From positions 1 to 16,649 of the forward strand of contig JAUXIQ010000008.1 in the NCBI GenBank assembly GCA_030620925.1: a stretch of 16,649 nucleotides of DNA, given 5' to 3'. The translations under genes were made by a program, and so were the position numbers. This stretch comes from Nitrospinota bacterium. GTDB taxonomy: Bacteria > JAUXIQ01. Positions 1-7,891 of this stretch are shown here, piece by piece (position 1 is the first letter of the stretch; each line of letters begins with the position of its first letter). The notes under the pieces are model-generated. The model did not search any database and was not told the origin of the DNA. It saw only the letters and a list, made by a program, of their open reading frames with translations.

Positions 1-1466
1 ACGCAGACGACGTTTCTGGCCCCCTCGGCCACTGCTATTTTGCCTCCCTCAAAAGGGTCCAAATAGCAGTAGAGGCTGTTGCAATCCACGGTAATGGCAA
101 TGGCTTTGGTGGTTCCTTTTACGCGCACTACTACAGCGTCCGACCCCGGCAACACAGTGGTGTTGGTGCGCACCATATGATCGTACTGATTGTATACCCA
201 TTCCTTGCTGCATATGTTAAGAGAGGAGAGCAGCGTCAGCAGCACCCTGTTCATGTCGTAGGGCAGGGGGATGGTTTCCAGGTCCAACACCCCGGCCTTT
301 TTAAGATAAGAGGGCCGGCGCATGGGGCGATTGTATACGGGAGCGTCCGACACCAGGGATTGTACCGGCACTTCCGCCACCACCTTACCTTTATCTTTAA
401 CGGTCAACTTGCCGTCATTGGTCACTTTACCTATTTCCACGGCGTTGAGATCCCACTTCCGGAATATCTTTTTGACGCTGTCCGCCTGGCCTTTCTCCGC
501 CACCAGAAGCATGCGTTCCTGCGATTCTGAGAGCATGACTTCATAGGGTATCATCCCTTCCTCCCGGCGGGGTACCCTGGAGAGGTCGACTTCCATTCCC
601 ATCTCCGCGCGGCCCGACATTTCCAGGGTGGAACAGGTCAAACCCGCGGCACCCATATCCTGGATGCCCACTATGTTCTTCTTTTTCATGGCCTCCAGGC
701 AGGCTTCCAGGAGGAGCTTTTCCATGAAAGGGTCTCCCACTTGAACGGTGGGGCGACGCTCTTCAGATTTTTCGTCGAACTCTTCAGAAGCCATGGTGGC
801 GCCGTGGATGCCATCCCGCCCCGTGCTGGAACCGACATAGATCACCGGGTTCCCCTTACCCCTGGCGGCACCCGTAAAAATTCGACTGGTGCGCATTATT
901 CCCAGGTTGAACACGTTTACCAGGATGTTTCCCGTGTAGCAATCGTTGAAGTAGACCTCCCCGCCCACTGTAGGGACGCCCATACAGTTCCCATAACCGG
1001 CGATGCCCTCCGCCACCTTCTCCACCAGATACCTGGTGCGGGGATGGTCCGGAGAGCCGAAGCGCAGGGAGTTGAGAGAAGCTATGGGCCTCGCGCCCAT
1101 GGTGAAGATATCCCTCAGTATCCCCCCCACTCCGGTGGCCGCGCCCTGATAGGGTTCTATATAAGAAGGGTGGTTATGGCTCTCCATCTTGAAAGCCACT
1201 GCAAGTCCGTCCCCTATATCGACCACCCCCGAGTTTTCACCGGGACCGTACAAGACCCGCTCGCCGCTGCTGGGGAAAACGTCCAGGTGCACCCGTGAGC
1301 TCTTATAGCTGCAATGCTCGCTCCACATGACTGAGAAGATGCCCAGTTCCGTATAATTGGGCTCTCTGCCCAGAATTTCCAGTATCTTCTCATATTCCTC
1401 CGCCGAGAGTCCGTGGGCTTCGATGAGCTCTTTAGTTATTTTCGGTTCTTCCATGATATTCGACAT
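1..1466 (-). CDS. purL: Phosphoribosylformylglycinamidine synthase subunit PurL (5' part; runs off left edge)
   Basis: PurL is the synthetase subunit of FGAM synthase. With PurQ supplying ammonia and PurS bridging, it converts FGAR, ATP and glutamine to FGAM in the fourth step of purine synthesis, in the cytoplasm. The 488 codons present show the family landmarks in order: SEHCSYK around residues 49-55 with the catalytic His51, ESHNHP at 95-100 followed by [12 protein letters not shown], the [10 protein letters not shown] segment, and later a SESQERM motif. The small-type protein is usually about 730-750 residues, so roughly a third is missing beyond position 1. ATG at 1466 was chosen; a second in-frame ATG four codons on (1454) is possible, and neither has a clear ribosome binding site. 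It lies 70 bp after purQ, an unusually long AT-rich gap for this otherwise tight cluster. Small PurL fits the separate purS and purQ genes next to it. The identification is near certain; only the start is open. Confidence 0.96.
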   Translation of the reverse strand, partial: MSNIMEEPKITKELIEAHGLSAEEYEKILEILGREPNYTELGIFSVMWSEHCSYKSSRVHLDVFPSSGERVLYGPGENSGVVDIGDGLAVAFKMESHNHPSYIEPYQGAATGVGGILRDIFTMGARPIASLNSLRFGSPDHPRTRYLVEKVAEGIAGYGNCMGVPTVGGEVYFNDCYTGNILVNVFNLGIMRTSRIFTGAARGKGNPVIYVGSSTGRDGIHGATMASEEFDEKSEERRPTVQVGDPFMEKLLLEACLEAMKKKNIVGIQDMGAAGLTCSTLEMSGRAEMGMEVDLSRVPRREEGMIPYEVMLSESQERMLLVAEKGQADSVKKIFRKWDLNAVEIGKVTNDGKLTVKDKGKVVAEVPVQSLVSDAPVYNRPMRRPSYLKKAGVLDLETIPLPYDMNRVLLTLLSSLNICSKEWVYNQYDHMVRTNTTVLPGSDAVVVRVKGTTKAIAITVDCNSLYCYLDPFEGGKIAVAEGARNVVC

Positions 1467-1488
1467 AATAGATTCAAGAACTAAGTCT

Positions 1489-1502
1489 GATAAAATTTTA
1501 TC
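1489..1502. promoter_or_regulatory. Perfect 14-bp AT-rich palindrome in the purQ-purL spacer
   Basis: The sequence GATAAAATTTTATC is a perfect 14-base dyad inside the 70 bp between the purQ stop and the purL start. A second, shorter AAAATTTT core lies about 25 bases nearer purQ. No other spacer in the purine cluster is this long or this AT-rich, and purL has no obvious Shine-Dalgarno sequence. It could be an operator, a weak internal promoter element or an mRNA hairpin. The dyad is seen directly; any function is inference. Confidence 0.35.
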
Positions 1503-1536
1503 CGGTTTTCGATCAGTTATAGAAAAATTTTCCAGG

Positions 1537-2232
1537 TTATTTCACATTTACCTGTTCCAGGATGGATTCGAAGACGAGCCGGCCGTCGCTGGAGCCCAGG
1601 AACGATTCGGCGCACCGTTCGGGATGCGGCATCATTCCCAGGATGTTGCGTTCAGCGTTGCATATCCCCGCGATGTTATCCATTGACCCGTTGGGGTTGG
1701 CCTCCTGAGCGGTGTGGCCGTCTTCCAGGCAATAACGGAAAATTATCCGGTCCTCATCGCAGAGCTCCTGGAGCGTCTCAGCGGGTGCGTAATAGTTGCC
1801 GTCGTAGTGGGCCACGGGCATCTTCAACACCTGGCCGGGGCTGCCTTTACAGGTGAAGGGGGTGTCGGCAGTCTCCAGGCGCAGGTGCACGTATTTGCAC
1901 ACGAATTTGAGGCCCCGGTTGCGCAGCATGGCGCCGGGCAGCAGACCCGACTCCATCAATATCTGAAATCCGTTGCAAATCCCCAGCACCAGACCTCCTC
2001 GATCGGCAAATGTCTTCACCTCGCGCATAATAGGGGAATGGTGCGCCATGGCCCCCGCCCTCAAGTAATCGCCGTAAGAGAAACCGCCGGGGACTATCAC
2101 GCAGTCCATACCCTTGAGAGAGGTCTCCTTATGCCACACGAAGCGGGCGTTCTTCCGGAACACATGTTTGACCACATGGTAGCAATCGTGATCGCAGTTT
2201 GAACCCGGAAATATTATGACGCCGAATTTCAT
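1537..2232 (-). CDS. purQ: FGAM synthase glutaminase subunit PurQ
   Basis: PurQ is the class I glutamine amidotransferase subunit of the PurLQS complex. It hydrolyses glutamine and passes ammonia to PurL. The 231-residue protein starts [14 protein letters not shown], the typical N-terminus of the family, and carries [14 protein letters not shown] around 47-60. The nucleophile Cys86 sits in GICNGFQ, and the His203/Glu205 dyad in MMPHPERC completes the catalytic triad. Length is normal (about 220-235). The ATG at 2232 has a GAGAGGG ribosome binding site that overlaps the end of purS, only 7 bp away, so translation is probably coupled to purS. Nothing is missing or odd. Confidence 0.98.
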   Translation of the reverse strand: MKFGVIIFPGSNCDHDCYHVVKHVFRKNARFVWHKETSLKGMDCVIVPGGFSYGDYLRAGAMAHHSPIMREVKTFADRGGLVLGICNGFQILMESGLLPGAMLRNRGLKFVCKYVHLRLETADTPFTCKGSPGQVLKMPVAHYDGNYYAPAETLQELCDEDRIIFRYCLEDGHTAQEANPNGSMDNIAGICNAERNILGMMPHPERCAESFLGSSDGRLVFESILEQVNVK

Positions 2233-2239
2233 TGCCCTC

Positions 2240-2482
2240 TCATTCCATCTCGTACCGGTAATCTTCGATTATGGGGTTGGCCAGGAGTTTCTCGCACATG
2301 CCGGTAAGCTCCTTCTCGAGCTTGTCCTTATCGGCCCCCCTCAATTTCACCTCTATGTATTTGCCCATCCTGACTTCCTCTACACCGCTGAAACCCAGGG
2401 AGTCAAGCGATTCTTTGACCGCCCTTCCCTGCGGGTCCAGGATTCCTTTCTTCAACGTAACGTATACTTTCGCCACAGACAT
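2240..2482 (-). CDS. purS: FGAM synthase bridging subunit PurS
   Basis: PurS is a small protein that dimerises and joins PurQ to PurL in the three-part FGAM synthase; it has no catalytic site of its own. The 80-residue product starts [19 protein letters not shown] and continues into [11 protein letters not shown] and YIEVKLRG, the characteristic pattern of the family. An open frame extends 21 codons further upstream to 2545, but it would overlap the end of purB and has no family counterpart. The start at 2482 has a strong GAGGGA ribosome binding site 6 bases upstream and gives the usual length of about 80. It sits 31 bp after purB and 7 bp before purQ. Its presence shows that FGAM synthase here is the split type rather than the fused PurL of Escherichia coli. 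Confidence 0.96.
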   Translation of the reverse strand: MSVAKVYVTLKKGILDPQGRAVKESLDSLGFSGVEEVRMGKYIEVKLRGADKDKLEKELTGMCEKLLANPIIEDYRYEME

Positions 2483-2488
2483 AAAAAA

Positions 2489-2494
2489 TCCCTC
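2489..2494 (-). promoter_or_regulatory. Ribosome binding site deciding the purS start
   Basis: GAGGGA lies 6 bases upstream of the ATG at 2482. It supports the 80-residue PurS over the longer frame that would begin inside purB. Confidence 0.7.
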
Positions 2495-2513
2495 GTGGGT
2501 TATGGTTTGTAAG

Positions 2514-3809
2514 CTATGCCTCGAATACCCTTCGGAAGATGTCATCCACGTATCGGAGCTGATGCTCGAGGTCGAAACATTTGTGTCTTTCTTCTTCGCT
2601 CAGGTGTCGGGTTATGCGGTTGTCGCCGGCTATGAGCTCTCTGAAATCGAGCCCTTCTTTCCAGGCGCGCATGGCGTTATCCTGCACCATGCTGTAGGCT
2701 TCCTCGCGGGATACCCCCTCCTCCACCAGCGCCAGGAGCAGTCTCTGGGAATAGATCAGGCCGCGGGTGCGCTCAAGGTTCTCCATCATGCGCCGGGGGT
2801 AGACCTGGAGCTTTTCCACGTTATCGGCCAGACGGTTAAGCATGTAGTCCACCAGTATGGTGCTGTCGGGTATGATGACCCGTTCCACGGAGGAGTGGCT
2901 GATGTCCCTTTCGTGCCAGAGCGGGATATTCTCCATGGCGGCCATTGCGTTTGCGCGCACCACTCTGGCCAGCCCCGATATCTGTTCCATGGAAATGGGG
3001 TTCCGTTTGTGGGGCATGGCGGAGGAACCCTTCTGCCCCTCGGAGAAGAACTCTTCGGCCTCCAGCACTTCGGTGCGCTGGAGATGCCTTATCTCCACGG
3101 CGAACTTGTCCATGGAACTGGCGGTTATGGCCAGGGCGGCCATATATTCGGCGTGTCGATCCCGCTGTATTATCTGGGAGGATGCCGGAGCCGGCTTCAG
3201 GCCCAGCCGGGCGCAGACTTTTTCTTCCACCTGCGGCGGCAGGTGGGCGAAGGTGCCCACTGCGCCTGATATTTTTCCGTATGATATGTTTTCTCCGGCG
3301 CGCACCAGACGTTCGCGGTTGCGCTCCATCTCCTGATACCAGAGGGCCATTTTGAGGCCGAAGGTGATGGGCTCGGCGTGGATGCCATGGGTGCGGCCTA
3401 TCATGGGTGTATGCTTGTGTTCCAGGGCCTTGTCTTTGATGGCGTTCAGCGTGCGGTCCAGGCCTTCGAGTATTATGTCCGCCGCCTCGCGCATCTGGAG
3501 GGCCAGGGCGGTGTCCAGGACGTCCGAGGAGGTCATGCCCATGTGGATATACTTGGCCGCCTCGCCTACGTTCTCGCCCACGTTGGTGAGGAAAGCCACC
3601 ACGTCGTGTTTGACCTCTTTTTCTATCTCTTCCACCCGGGCCGGATCGAATGCTGCCTTCCGGACGATCTCCTTCGCCGCCTCCTCAGGCACCAGACCCA
3701 ACTCGGCCATTCCCTCACAGGCGGCCAGCTCCACCTCCAACCACTTGTTCAAACGGTTTTCGGTCGACCAGACAGCCCCCATGCGCGGCCTTGTGTAGCG
3801 CGGAATCAC
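2514..3809 (-). CDS. purB: Adenylosuccinate lyase
   Basis: PurB catalyses two fumarate-releasing eliminations: SAICAR to AICAR in purine synthesis, and adenylosuccinate to AMP. The 431-residue protein is typical in length and belongs to the fumarase/aspartase superfamily. Visible landmarks are the N-terminal MIPRYTRPRMGAVW, KHDVVAF near residue 67, GMTSSDVLDTA around 91-101, the GRTHGIHAEP block with the general acid His141, and the superfamily signature SSAMPHKRNP at 262-271 with the catalytic serine on its mobile loop. The start is GTG at 3809, preceded by GGGAGA at good spacing; no ATG further upstream fits. It follows the WalJ-like gene by 31 bp and precedes purS by 31 bp, so it is the first purine gene of the run. 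Confidence 0.98.
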   Translation of the reverse strand: MIPRYTRPRMGAVWSTENRLNKWLEVELAACEGMAELGLVPEEAAKEIVRKAAFDPARVEEIEKEVKHDVVAFLTNVGENVGEAAKYIHMGMTSSDVLDTALALQMREAADIILEGLDRTLNAIKDKALEHKHTPMIGRTHGIHAEPITFGLKMALWYQEMERNRERLVRAGENISYGKISGAVGTFAHLPPQVEEKVCARLGLKPAPASSQIIQRDRHAEYMAALAITASSMDKFAVEIRHLQRTEVLEAEEFFSEGQKGSSAMPHKRNPISMEQISGLARVVRANAMAAMENIPLWHERDISHSSVERVIIPDSTILVDYMLNRLADNVEKLQVYPRRMMENLERTRGLIYSQRLLLALVEEGVSREEAYSMVQDNAMRAWKEGLDFRELIAGDNRITRHLSEEERHKCFDLEHQLRYVDDIFRRVFEA

Positions 3810-3840
3810 AGTCTATCTCCCGGCGGAGTCGTAGTTACGT

Positions 3841-4638
3841 TCACAGATAAACCGCCTCACTTATCCTATCCTGATAGGTGAGCCCCAGGGATGTCTCATA
3901 CCCCTGCAACGCGCCCTCGGCTTTCAGGAGGGCCAGCTCAGGATGGTTGTTATGCTGGCTCATATGGGCCAGGAACACGTGGCGAAGGTCCGCATGGACC
4001 AGATGGCGCAACAATTTTGCGGATTCTTCGTTGGACAGGTGCCCCAGCCTGCTTTTAATGCGCTGTTTCACGCTCCAGGGGTAGGGCCCTTCGATCAGCA
4101 TGCCCGGGTCGTGGTTGAATTCCAGGATGAGGAGGTCGCTCCCTGCGGTCTTTTCCCTCACCAGGTGAGTTGTAGAACCCAAATCAGTCACCGTGCTTAT
4201 CTTCCGTTCCCTCCATTTCAACACGAGCCCCACGGGGTTCTGCGCGTCGTGGGGAAGCGAAAAGGGTTCCACTCGCAGGTCGTTAATATAGAAACCTGTG
4301 CCTGGCTGAAAGAAATCGATCCGCTCCAGCTTTCCCAGCGCAGGGCCGGCCGCTTCCAGGGTCATCCTGTCGAGGTATATGGGAACGCCGTATCTGCGTG
4401 AAAGGACTCCGGCCCCCTGCGCGTGGTCCGTATGCTCATGGGAGAGTATTATGGCGTCCAGCCGCTCCGGCCTCTCACCGATCAGCGCCATCCGCTCCTT
4501 CACGTCTATGCCCGTCAGGCCGGCGTCCAGCAATACCCGGGTATCACCGCATCCCACGAAGATGCAGTTTCCGCGGCTTCCGCTGCCCAGAACGCATATT
4601 TTAAGCTCGTTCTCTTTCAAATTCGCTGTCGTCTTCAA
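3841..4638 (-). CDS. WalJ/YycJ-like metallo-beta-lactamase-fold hydrolase
   Basis: This is an MBL-fold, probably two-metal, cytoplasmic hydrolase of the YycJ/WalJ group, a relative of nuclease-like MBL proteins; the true substrate is unsettled in the family. The 265-residue protein has the opening strand KICVLGSGSRGNC (13-25), the metal-binding HEHTDH motif at 67-72, SLPHDA with His130, VTDLG with Asp152, EFNHD with His176, GHLSNEE with His200 and a late HMSQHNN. These match that group rather than classical beta-lactamases. Length is normal (about 260). The start is TTG at 4638, overlapping the radC stop as TTGA, which implies coupled translation; a second TTG six codons on is the only other nearby choice. 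In Gram-positives a homologue sits with the WalKR regulators, but none is seen here. Family placement is good; the role is unknown. Confidence 0.85.
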   Translation of the reverse strand: MKTTANLKENELKICVLGSGSRGNCIFVGCGDTRVLLDAGLTGIDVKERMALIGERPERLDAIILSHEHTDHAQGAGVLSRRYGVPIYLDRMTLEAAGPALGKLERIDFFQPGTGFYINDLRVEPFSLPHDAQNPVGLVLKWRERKISTVTDLGSTTHLVREKTAGSDLLILEFNHDPGMLIEGPYPWSVKQRIKSRLGHLSNEESAKLLRHLVHADLRHVFLAHMSQHNNHPELALLKAEGALQGYETSLGLTYQDRISEAVYL

Positions 4639-5336
4639 AGAATTTTTTTATCCAGAAAGCTGAAGTATTGCCCGTTTCCCAGGACTATGTGGTCTATGAC
4701 TTTTATGCCCACCACCTCGCCGGTTTTCACCAGTCTTTGGGTCAGGTCCATATCTTCGCGGCTGGGGGAGGGATCGCCGCTGGGATGGTTGTGCACGAAA
4801 ATGATTCCGGCCGCCGATTCTTTGATGGCAGGATTAAAAACTTCCCGTGGATGCACTACGCTGGCGTTAAGGCTCCCTTCTGAGATGGTTACATCCTTTA
4901 TCACTCTGTTTTTGCTGTCCAGGAGCAGTGCTTTGAATATTTCCTTTTTGGCTCTGCCCAGTGTGGGATAATACTGATCGGCGACGTCCTTGCTGCTGTT
5001 GAATTTTCTCTCCGCATCGCCCGATTCCGAAAGCAGGCGTTTACCCGCTTCCAGGGCGGCTTTTAACTGCGCCGCCTTGGCGTTCCCGATGCCTTTCACC
5101 GAGCATATTTCGTTTATGCCGGCGGCGTCCAGCCCCTGAAAACCGTCGAACTTTTGTAAGACGGCACGGGCCAGGTCCAGGGCGGTACTTCCCGCTGCGG
5201 CGTCCCCGGTTCCCAATATGATAGCCACCACCTGGGCGTCGGAAAGGTTCTCAGGGCCGAATTTGATCAGCCGCTCCCGCGGCCTCTCGTCCACAGGCCA
5301 GCTTTTAATCGTTTGCGGGCAGTTATTTTTTCCCAT
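4635..5336 (-). CDS. radC: RadC family protein (JAMM/MPN+ domain)
   Basis: RadC is a widespread protein whose cellular role remains unclear; the old link to DNA repair in Escherichia coli is not well supported. The 233-residue product has an N-terminal RPRERLIKFGPENLSDAQ segment, a helix-hairpin-helix ICSVKGIGNAKAAQLKAALE at about 77-96, and a C-terminal JAMM metalloprotease-like domain. The metal motif HNHPSGDPSPSREDMD shows His182, His184, Ser192 and Asp195, so the putative catalytic set is intact. Length is normal for chromosomal RadC (about 225-230). The ATG at 5336 lacks a clear ribosome binding site. It is the first gene of the leftward run, preceded by a 301-base gap, and its stop overlaps the next gene's TTG start by four bases. 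Confidence 0.96.
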   Translation of the reverse strand: MGKNNCPQTIKSWPVDERPRERLIKFGPENLSDAQVVAIILGTGDAAAGSTALDLARAVLQKFDGFQGLDAAGINEICSVKGIGNAKAAQLKAALEAGKRLLSESGDAERKFNSSKDVADQYYPTLGRAKKEIFKALLLDSKNRVIKDVTISEGSLNASVVHPREVFNPAIKESAAGIIFVHNHPSGDPSPSREDMDLTQRLVKTGEVVGIKVIDHIVLGNGQYFSFLDKKIL

Positions 5337-5637
5337 GGGGACAGTTTCTATAAAACTCCATCAGGGGATGTGCCGCTTTTCAGCCGCACATACGACTGCC
5401 TTCTGCAATTGTAAAATAGGAGTAAACGGAACTGATCGAACGAGAGTAACAGGGTGCCGGCGTTTCATATTCTGACATAAAGAAAATATCCTTAATATCG
5501 TTACCTACCGGCGGCGGAATAACCTATATGATTCTCGTTAAATAAACATATCATAATAGCTTCGGGAAGGAAAGTTATAATCGGCCGCTGACCCTCAGAA
5601 ATGAGCATCCATTTTGAGACGACATCGATGCCGGGGT
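5337..5637. other. 301-base intergenic region between lptD and radC
   Basis: No credible coding frame was found on either strand. This stretch must hold the end of the ilv-lptD transcript and the start of the radC-pur transcript, since both run leftward. I see no convincing intrinsic terminator (no GC-rich stem followed by a T-run) and no clear sigma70 promoter. The middle is AT-rich with several short TATAAT-like words but no partner -35 box at the right spacing. The one clear structure is the hairpin at 5368-5391. No purine riboswitch was recognised by eye. Confidence 0.6.
5368..5391 (-). promoter_or_regulatory. GAAA-tetraloop hairpin in the radC leader
   Basis: On the minus strand an outer stem ATGTGC/GCACAT (6 bp) and an inner stem GCT/AGC (3 bp) are separated by one symmetric G-G mismatch and capped by a GAAA (GNRA) loop. 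It ends 31 bases upstream of the radC ATG. There is no following T-run, so it is not a typical terminator. It could stabilise the leader, bind a protein or be incidental. The fold is read from the sequence; the role is unknown. Confidence 0.4.
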
Positions 5638-7767
5638 TTACAATTTATACAGCGCATCGGGGTTTACGGCGCGATATATATTTTTCCCAAGCCCCCCTAT
5701 GCCTACCAGCTCGATCTGAAAGTCAATGGTCGTTTCGTCCGCCCTGTCCACCAATCGCACCGTAAACCCCCAGCATTGTGATCTGTGATTCAATATGAGG
5801 CTGTTTTCCGTGATCTCTTCGTCCATGCGGAAATTGACCCTGGCGGCATACTCGAGATACCACTTTTTCCCGAGGTTCACACCTATTCCGGCCCGGATGT
5901 AGTCCGTTCTCGGGAGGCCTGCGGGCCGCCTGCCCCTTTTGAGCCTGGAATCGAACTCGAATTTGAGGTATCTGAGAAACCTGTAGTCCACTTCGAAGTT
6001 CATCGTTTCCAGACTGTCCTCCTCCAGGCTGTACAGACCGTCGAAGTTGATCCTCAGCGACGGAATTATCCAGGTCTCCACGTCGATGAAGATTTCCGAG
6101 AGCGGTTCGCTCCCCTCGACTCGATTTCGCTCCTCCTTAATATCGTAGCTCTGACCCAGGGTGATGCGCGCCAGCTCTCTGACCCGCTTCGTTCCCCCCT
6201 CGCCCACCTCCCGGGCCACGAATCGGTTGGTGAGGGCATAGGACAGCACGTTGGAGGCGCTGAAATCGTCCACTTCGTCGAAATTCAGGAGGCGCCCTTC
6301 GACTTCTCCGTCGTTATCGCTGATATAGGTGTAGGTGATCACAGGTTCGACGATGTGTACTATGCGGTCTATCTGCCCCAGTTTAAGGTTGAAGACCTTA
6401 TAAAACCGGGGCGCCTCCAGCACGGATTGAGAGAAGAACAGCTCCCGGCTCAAGGGACTCTCGTTGTCTATCTGTTCGCTGTATACCGTTTCCCTGAACC
6501 CCACGCTCTGTGTGAAATCCCACCAGGAGAGCGAGTTGATGGGCAGCGTCAGCCGGGGGAAGAAGTCCAGGCGGGAGAGGTTCATTCTGTTCCCTCCGGG
6601 GAATTCTTCTATGAAATTACTGCCCGTAACTGTCAGGTCGTAATAGAGAGGAGTGGTGAGGAGGCGTTCCCTGACGTTGAAGAAGGTTAGCTCAGGCAAG
6701 GAAGCGAATGAAGGCGTTTCTAGTTCCATGGTGCTTTTGAAAAACCGGTTCTCCATCTGGAGCGCCCTGTGCTCCCAGTTTTTTCTTGCGTAGAGGAAGG
6801 AATCGGTGCGTACCTTGGCCCTTTGTTCCGGGTCTACTTCGAAGGTCCTGGAGGGGCTCACCGCGCTTTCCAGGTCGATCTTCGCCTCGCTGACCACATC
6901 GTACTTGAAGCGCTGATAATGGTTCCCGCGCACCCTGTAGAAAGTGGTGTCGTTCACCCTGTCGTCGAGCAGGGAGCCGAATATCTTCCCATGGGCGTTT
7001 CTGGAAATTATGTAGCGGTACTCCAGGTTCGGCCGAAGACCCCTTTTGCTCAGGTAATCCAGGCCCAGGGTAGCGTCCGATTGTTGGTTAATGGCCCAGA
7101 AGAACCTGTTTTCCATAGTGAAACCGTCCAGGCTGGATATGCCCAGGGTGGGGAACAGGAAACCGGTGGACCTCTCGGTCTTGGTGGGCACCACTGCTAT
7201 GGGCAGCAATACCACGGGCAGCCCCTTCACCAGGAAGGAGACCCTGCGGAGAACGGCGAACTTTTCCACATGGAAGATGCCCTCCTTGAATTTGAATGAC
7301 CAGGTGGGGTTATCGCATCGGCAGGTGGTGATGGAAGCTTCCTCGAACCTGTACGCCGTCTGGCTTATCCGCTCGACTTTTTTACCGGTTATGAAATAGG
7401 CCCCGCCGATGTACCCTTCAGCATCGTAGAAGACCCCCAGGGTGGTATTTACGTTGAAGTCCATGCGCTGGGCGAATATCCTGTTATCTTCGTATTCGAA
7501 GACTACGTTGCCTCTGGCCTGGAGGTCTCCCCCCGCCATCCGGTATTCCATGTAGTCCGCCGACAGAAATATGTCGCCGTAGTAGACGCGAGCTGAGCCT
7601 TTTGCAGTTGTTATTCCGTTTTTTTGATCAGAGACCACCTCGTCGGCGTAGATTTCAATGGGCAGCTCAGCATCGCGCACTGTGGAAGCAGTTGCGAAAA
7701 TAGAGGCCGATGGAATGAGCGCTAAACAGAGGACCGTTGATATCAGGACGGTTTTAAACTTTCTCAT
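5638..7767 (-). CDS. lptD: LPS-assembly protein LptD (outer-membrane translocon)
   Basis: LptD is the beta-barrel that, plugged by LptE, inserts lipopolysaccharide into the outer leaflet of the outer membrane. The 709-residue protein has a signal peptide (basic MRKFK, hydrophobic 7-20, likely cut near ATA-S around residue 28). A periplasmic OstA/LptA-like domain follows at about 35-145 (EIYADEVVSDQKNGITTAKGSARVYY and repeats of that fold). The rest, to the C-terminus, is a beta-rich barrel domain. TTCRCDNPTWSF at about 147-158 and the downstream LPIAVVPTKTERSTGFLFP are typical of LptD. ATG at 7767 was preferred over the TTG one codon upstream. The mature protein has only three cysteines (149, 151, 665) instead of the four of Escherichia coli. 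It is the last gene of the ilv-accD-folC run, 124 bp after folC. No lptE or lptA is nearby. The identification is strong. Confidence 0.93.
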   Translation of the reverse strand: MRKFKTVLISTVLCLALIPSASIFATASTVRDAELPIEIYADEVVSDQKNGITTAKGSARVYYGDIFLSADYMEYRMAGGDLQARGNVVFEYEDNRIFAQRMDFNVNTTLGVFYDAEGYIGGAYFITGKKVERISQTAYRFEEASITTCRCDNPTWSFKFKEGIFHVEKFAVLRRVSFLVKGLPVVLLPIAVVPTKTERSTGFLFPTLGISSLDGFTMENRFFWAINQQSDATLGLDYLSKRGLRPNLEYRYIISRNAHGKIFGSLLDDRVNDTTFYRVRGNHYQRFKYDVVSEAKIDLESAVSPSRTFEVDPEQRAKVRTDSFLYARKNWEHRALQMENRFFKSTMELETPSFASLPELTFFNVRERLLTTPLYYDLTVTGSNFIEEFPGGNRMNLSRLDFFPRLTLPINSLSWWDFTQSVGFRETVYSEQIDNESPLSRELFFSQSVLEAPRFYKVFNLKLGQIDRIVHIVEPVITYTYISDNDGEVEGRLLNFDEVDDFSASNVLSYALTNRFVAREVGEGGTKRVRELARITLGQSYDIKEERNRVEGSEPLSEIFIDVETWIIPSLRINFDGLYSLEEDSLETMNFEVDYRFLRYLKFEFDSRLKRGRRPAGLPRTDYIRAGIGVNLGKKWYLEYAARVNFRMDEEITENSLILNHRSQCWGFTVRLVDRADETTIDFQIELVGIGGLGKNIYRAVNPDALYKL

Positions 7768-7816
7768 CAAGTTACCCGGGTCTCGATCATCGTAACAGGA
7801 AGGTGTCCGGTCGGGA

Positions 7817-7822
7817 ATTCTA
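7817..7822 (-). promoter_or_regulatory. Possible -10 box (TAGAAT) upstream of lptD
   Basis: TAGAAT matches the sigma70 -10 consensus in five of six positions and lies about 50 bases upstream of the lptD ATG in the 124-bp folC-lptD gap. No good -35 box sits at 16-18 bp spacing, so this is a weak candidate for separate lptD transcription. Confidence 0.2.
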
Positions 7823-7860
7823 ATCGTAATCTCACTCTAATTGGTTCGCAGAACGTATGG

Positions 7861-7881
7861 CCAGCCTTCGCCCCTGGCTGG
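7861..7881. terminator. Hairpin just downstream of folC (no T-run)
   Basis: A 6-bp GC-rich stem CCAGCC/GGCTGG with a 9-base loop begins 10 bases after the folC stop. In plus-strand RNA the stem extends to 10 bp through G-U pairs. On the minus strand no run of T follows, so it is not a canonical intrinsic terminator. It might slow polymerase or protect the 3' end of an ilv-accD-folC message. The stem is clear; termination is inference. Confidence 0.35.
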
Positions 7882-7891
7882 TTATCATACA

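Noticed and set aside
2483-2545. N-terminal extension of PurS by 21 codons
   Set aside because: It would overlap the purB end and is not seen in the family; the strong ribosome binding site belongs to the shorter start.
2271-3269. Long plus-strand open frame (332 codons) opposite purB and purS
   Set aside because: It lies antisense to two certain genes, resembles no family, and lacks a ribosome binding site; it is a by-product of the codon use of purB.
5337-5637. Purine riboswitch or sigma70 promoter upstream of radC
   Set aside because: No riboswitch core recognised and no -35/-10 pair at proper spacing; a covariance-model search would settle it.
5785-6690. Plus-strand open frame (301 codons) opposite lptD
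   Set aside because: Antisense to a well-supported gene, with no recognisable domain; rich in residues expected from reverse reading.
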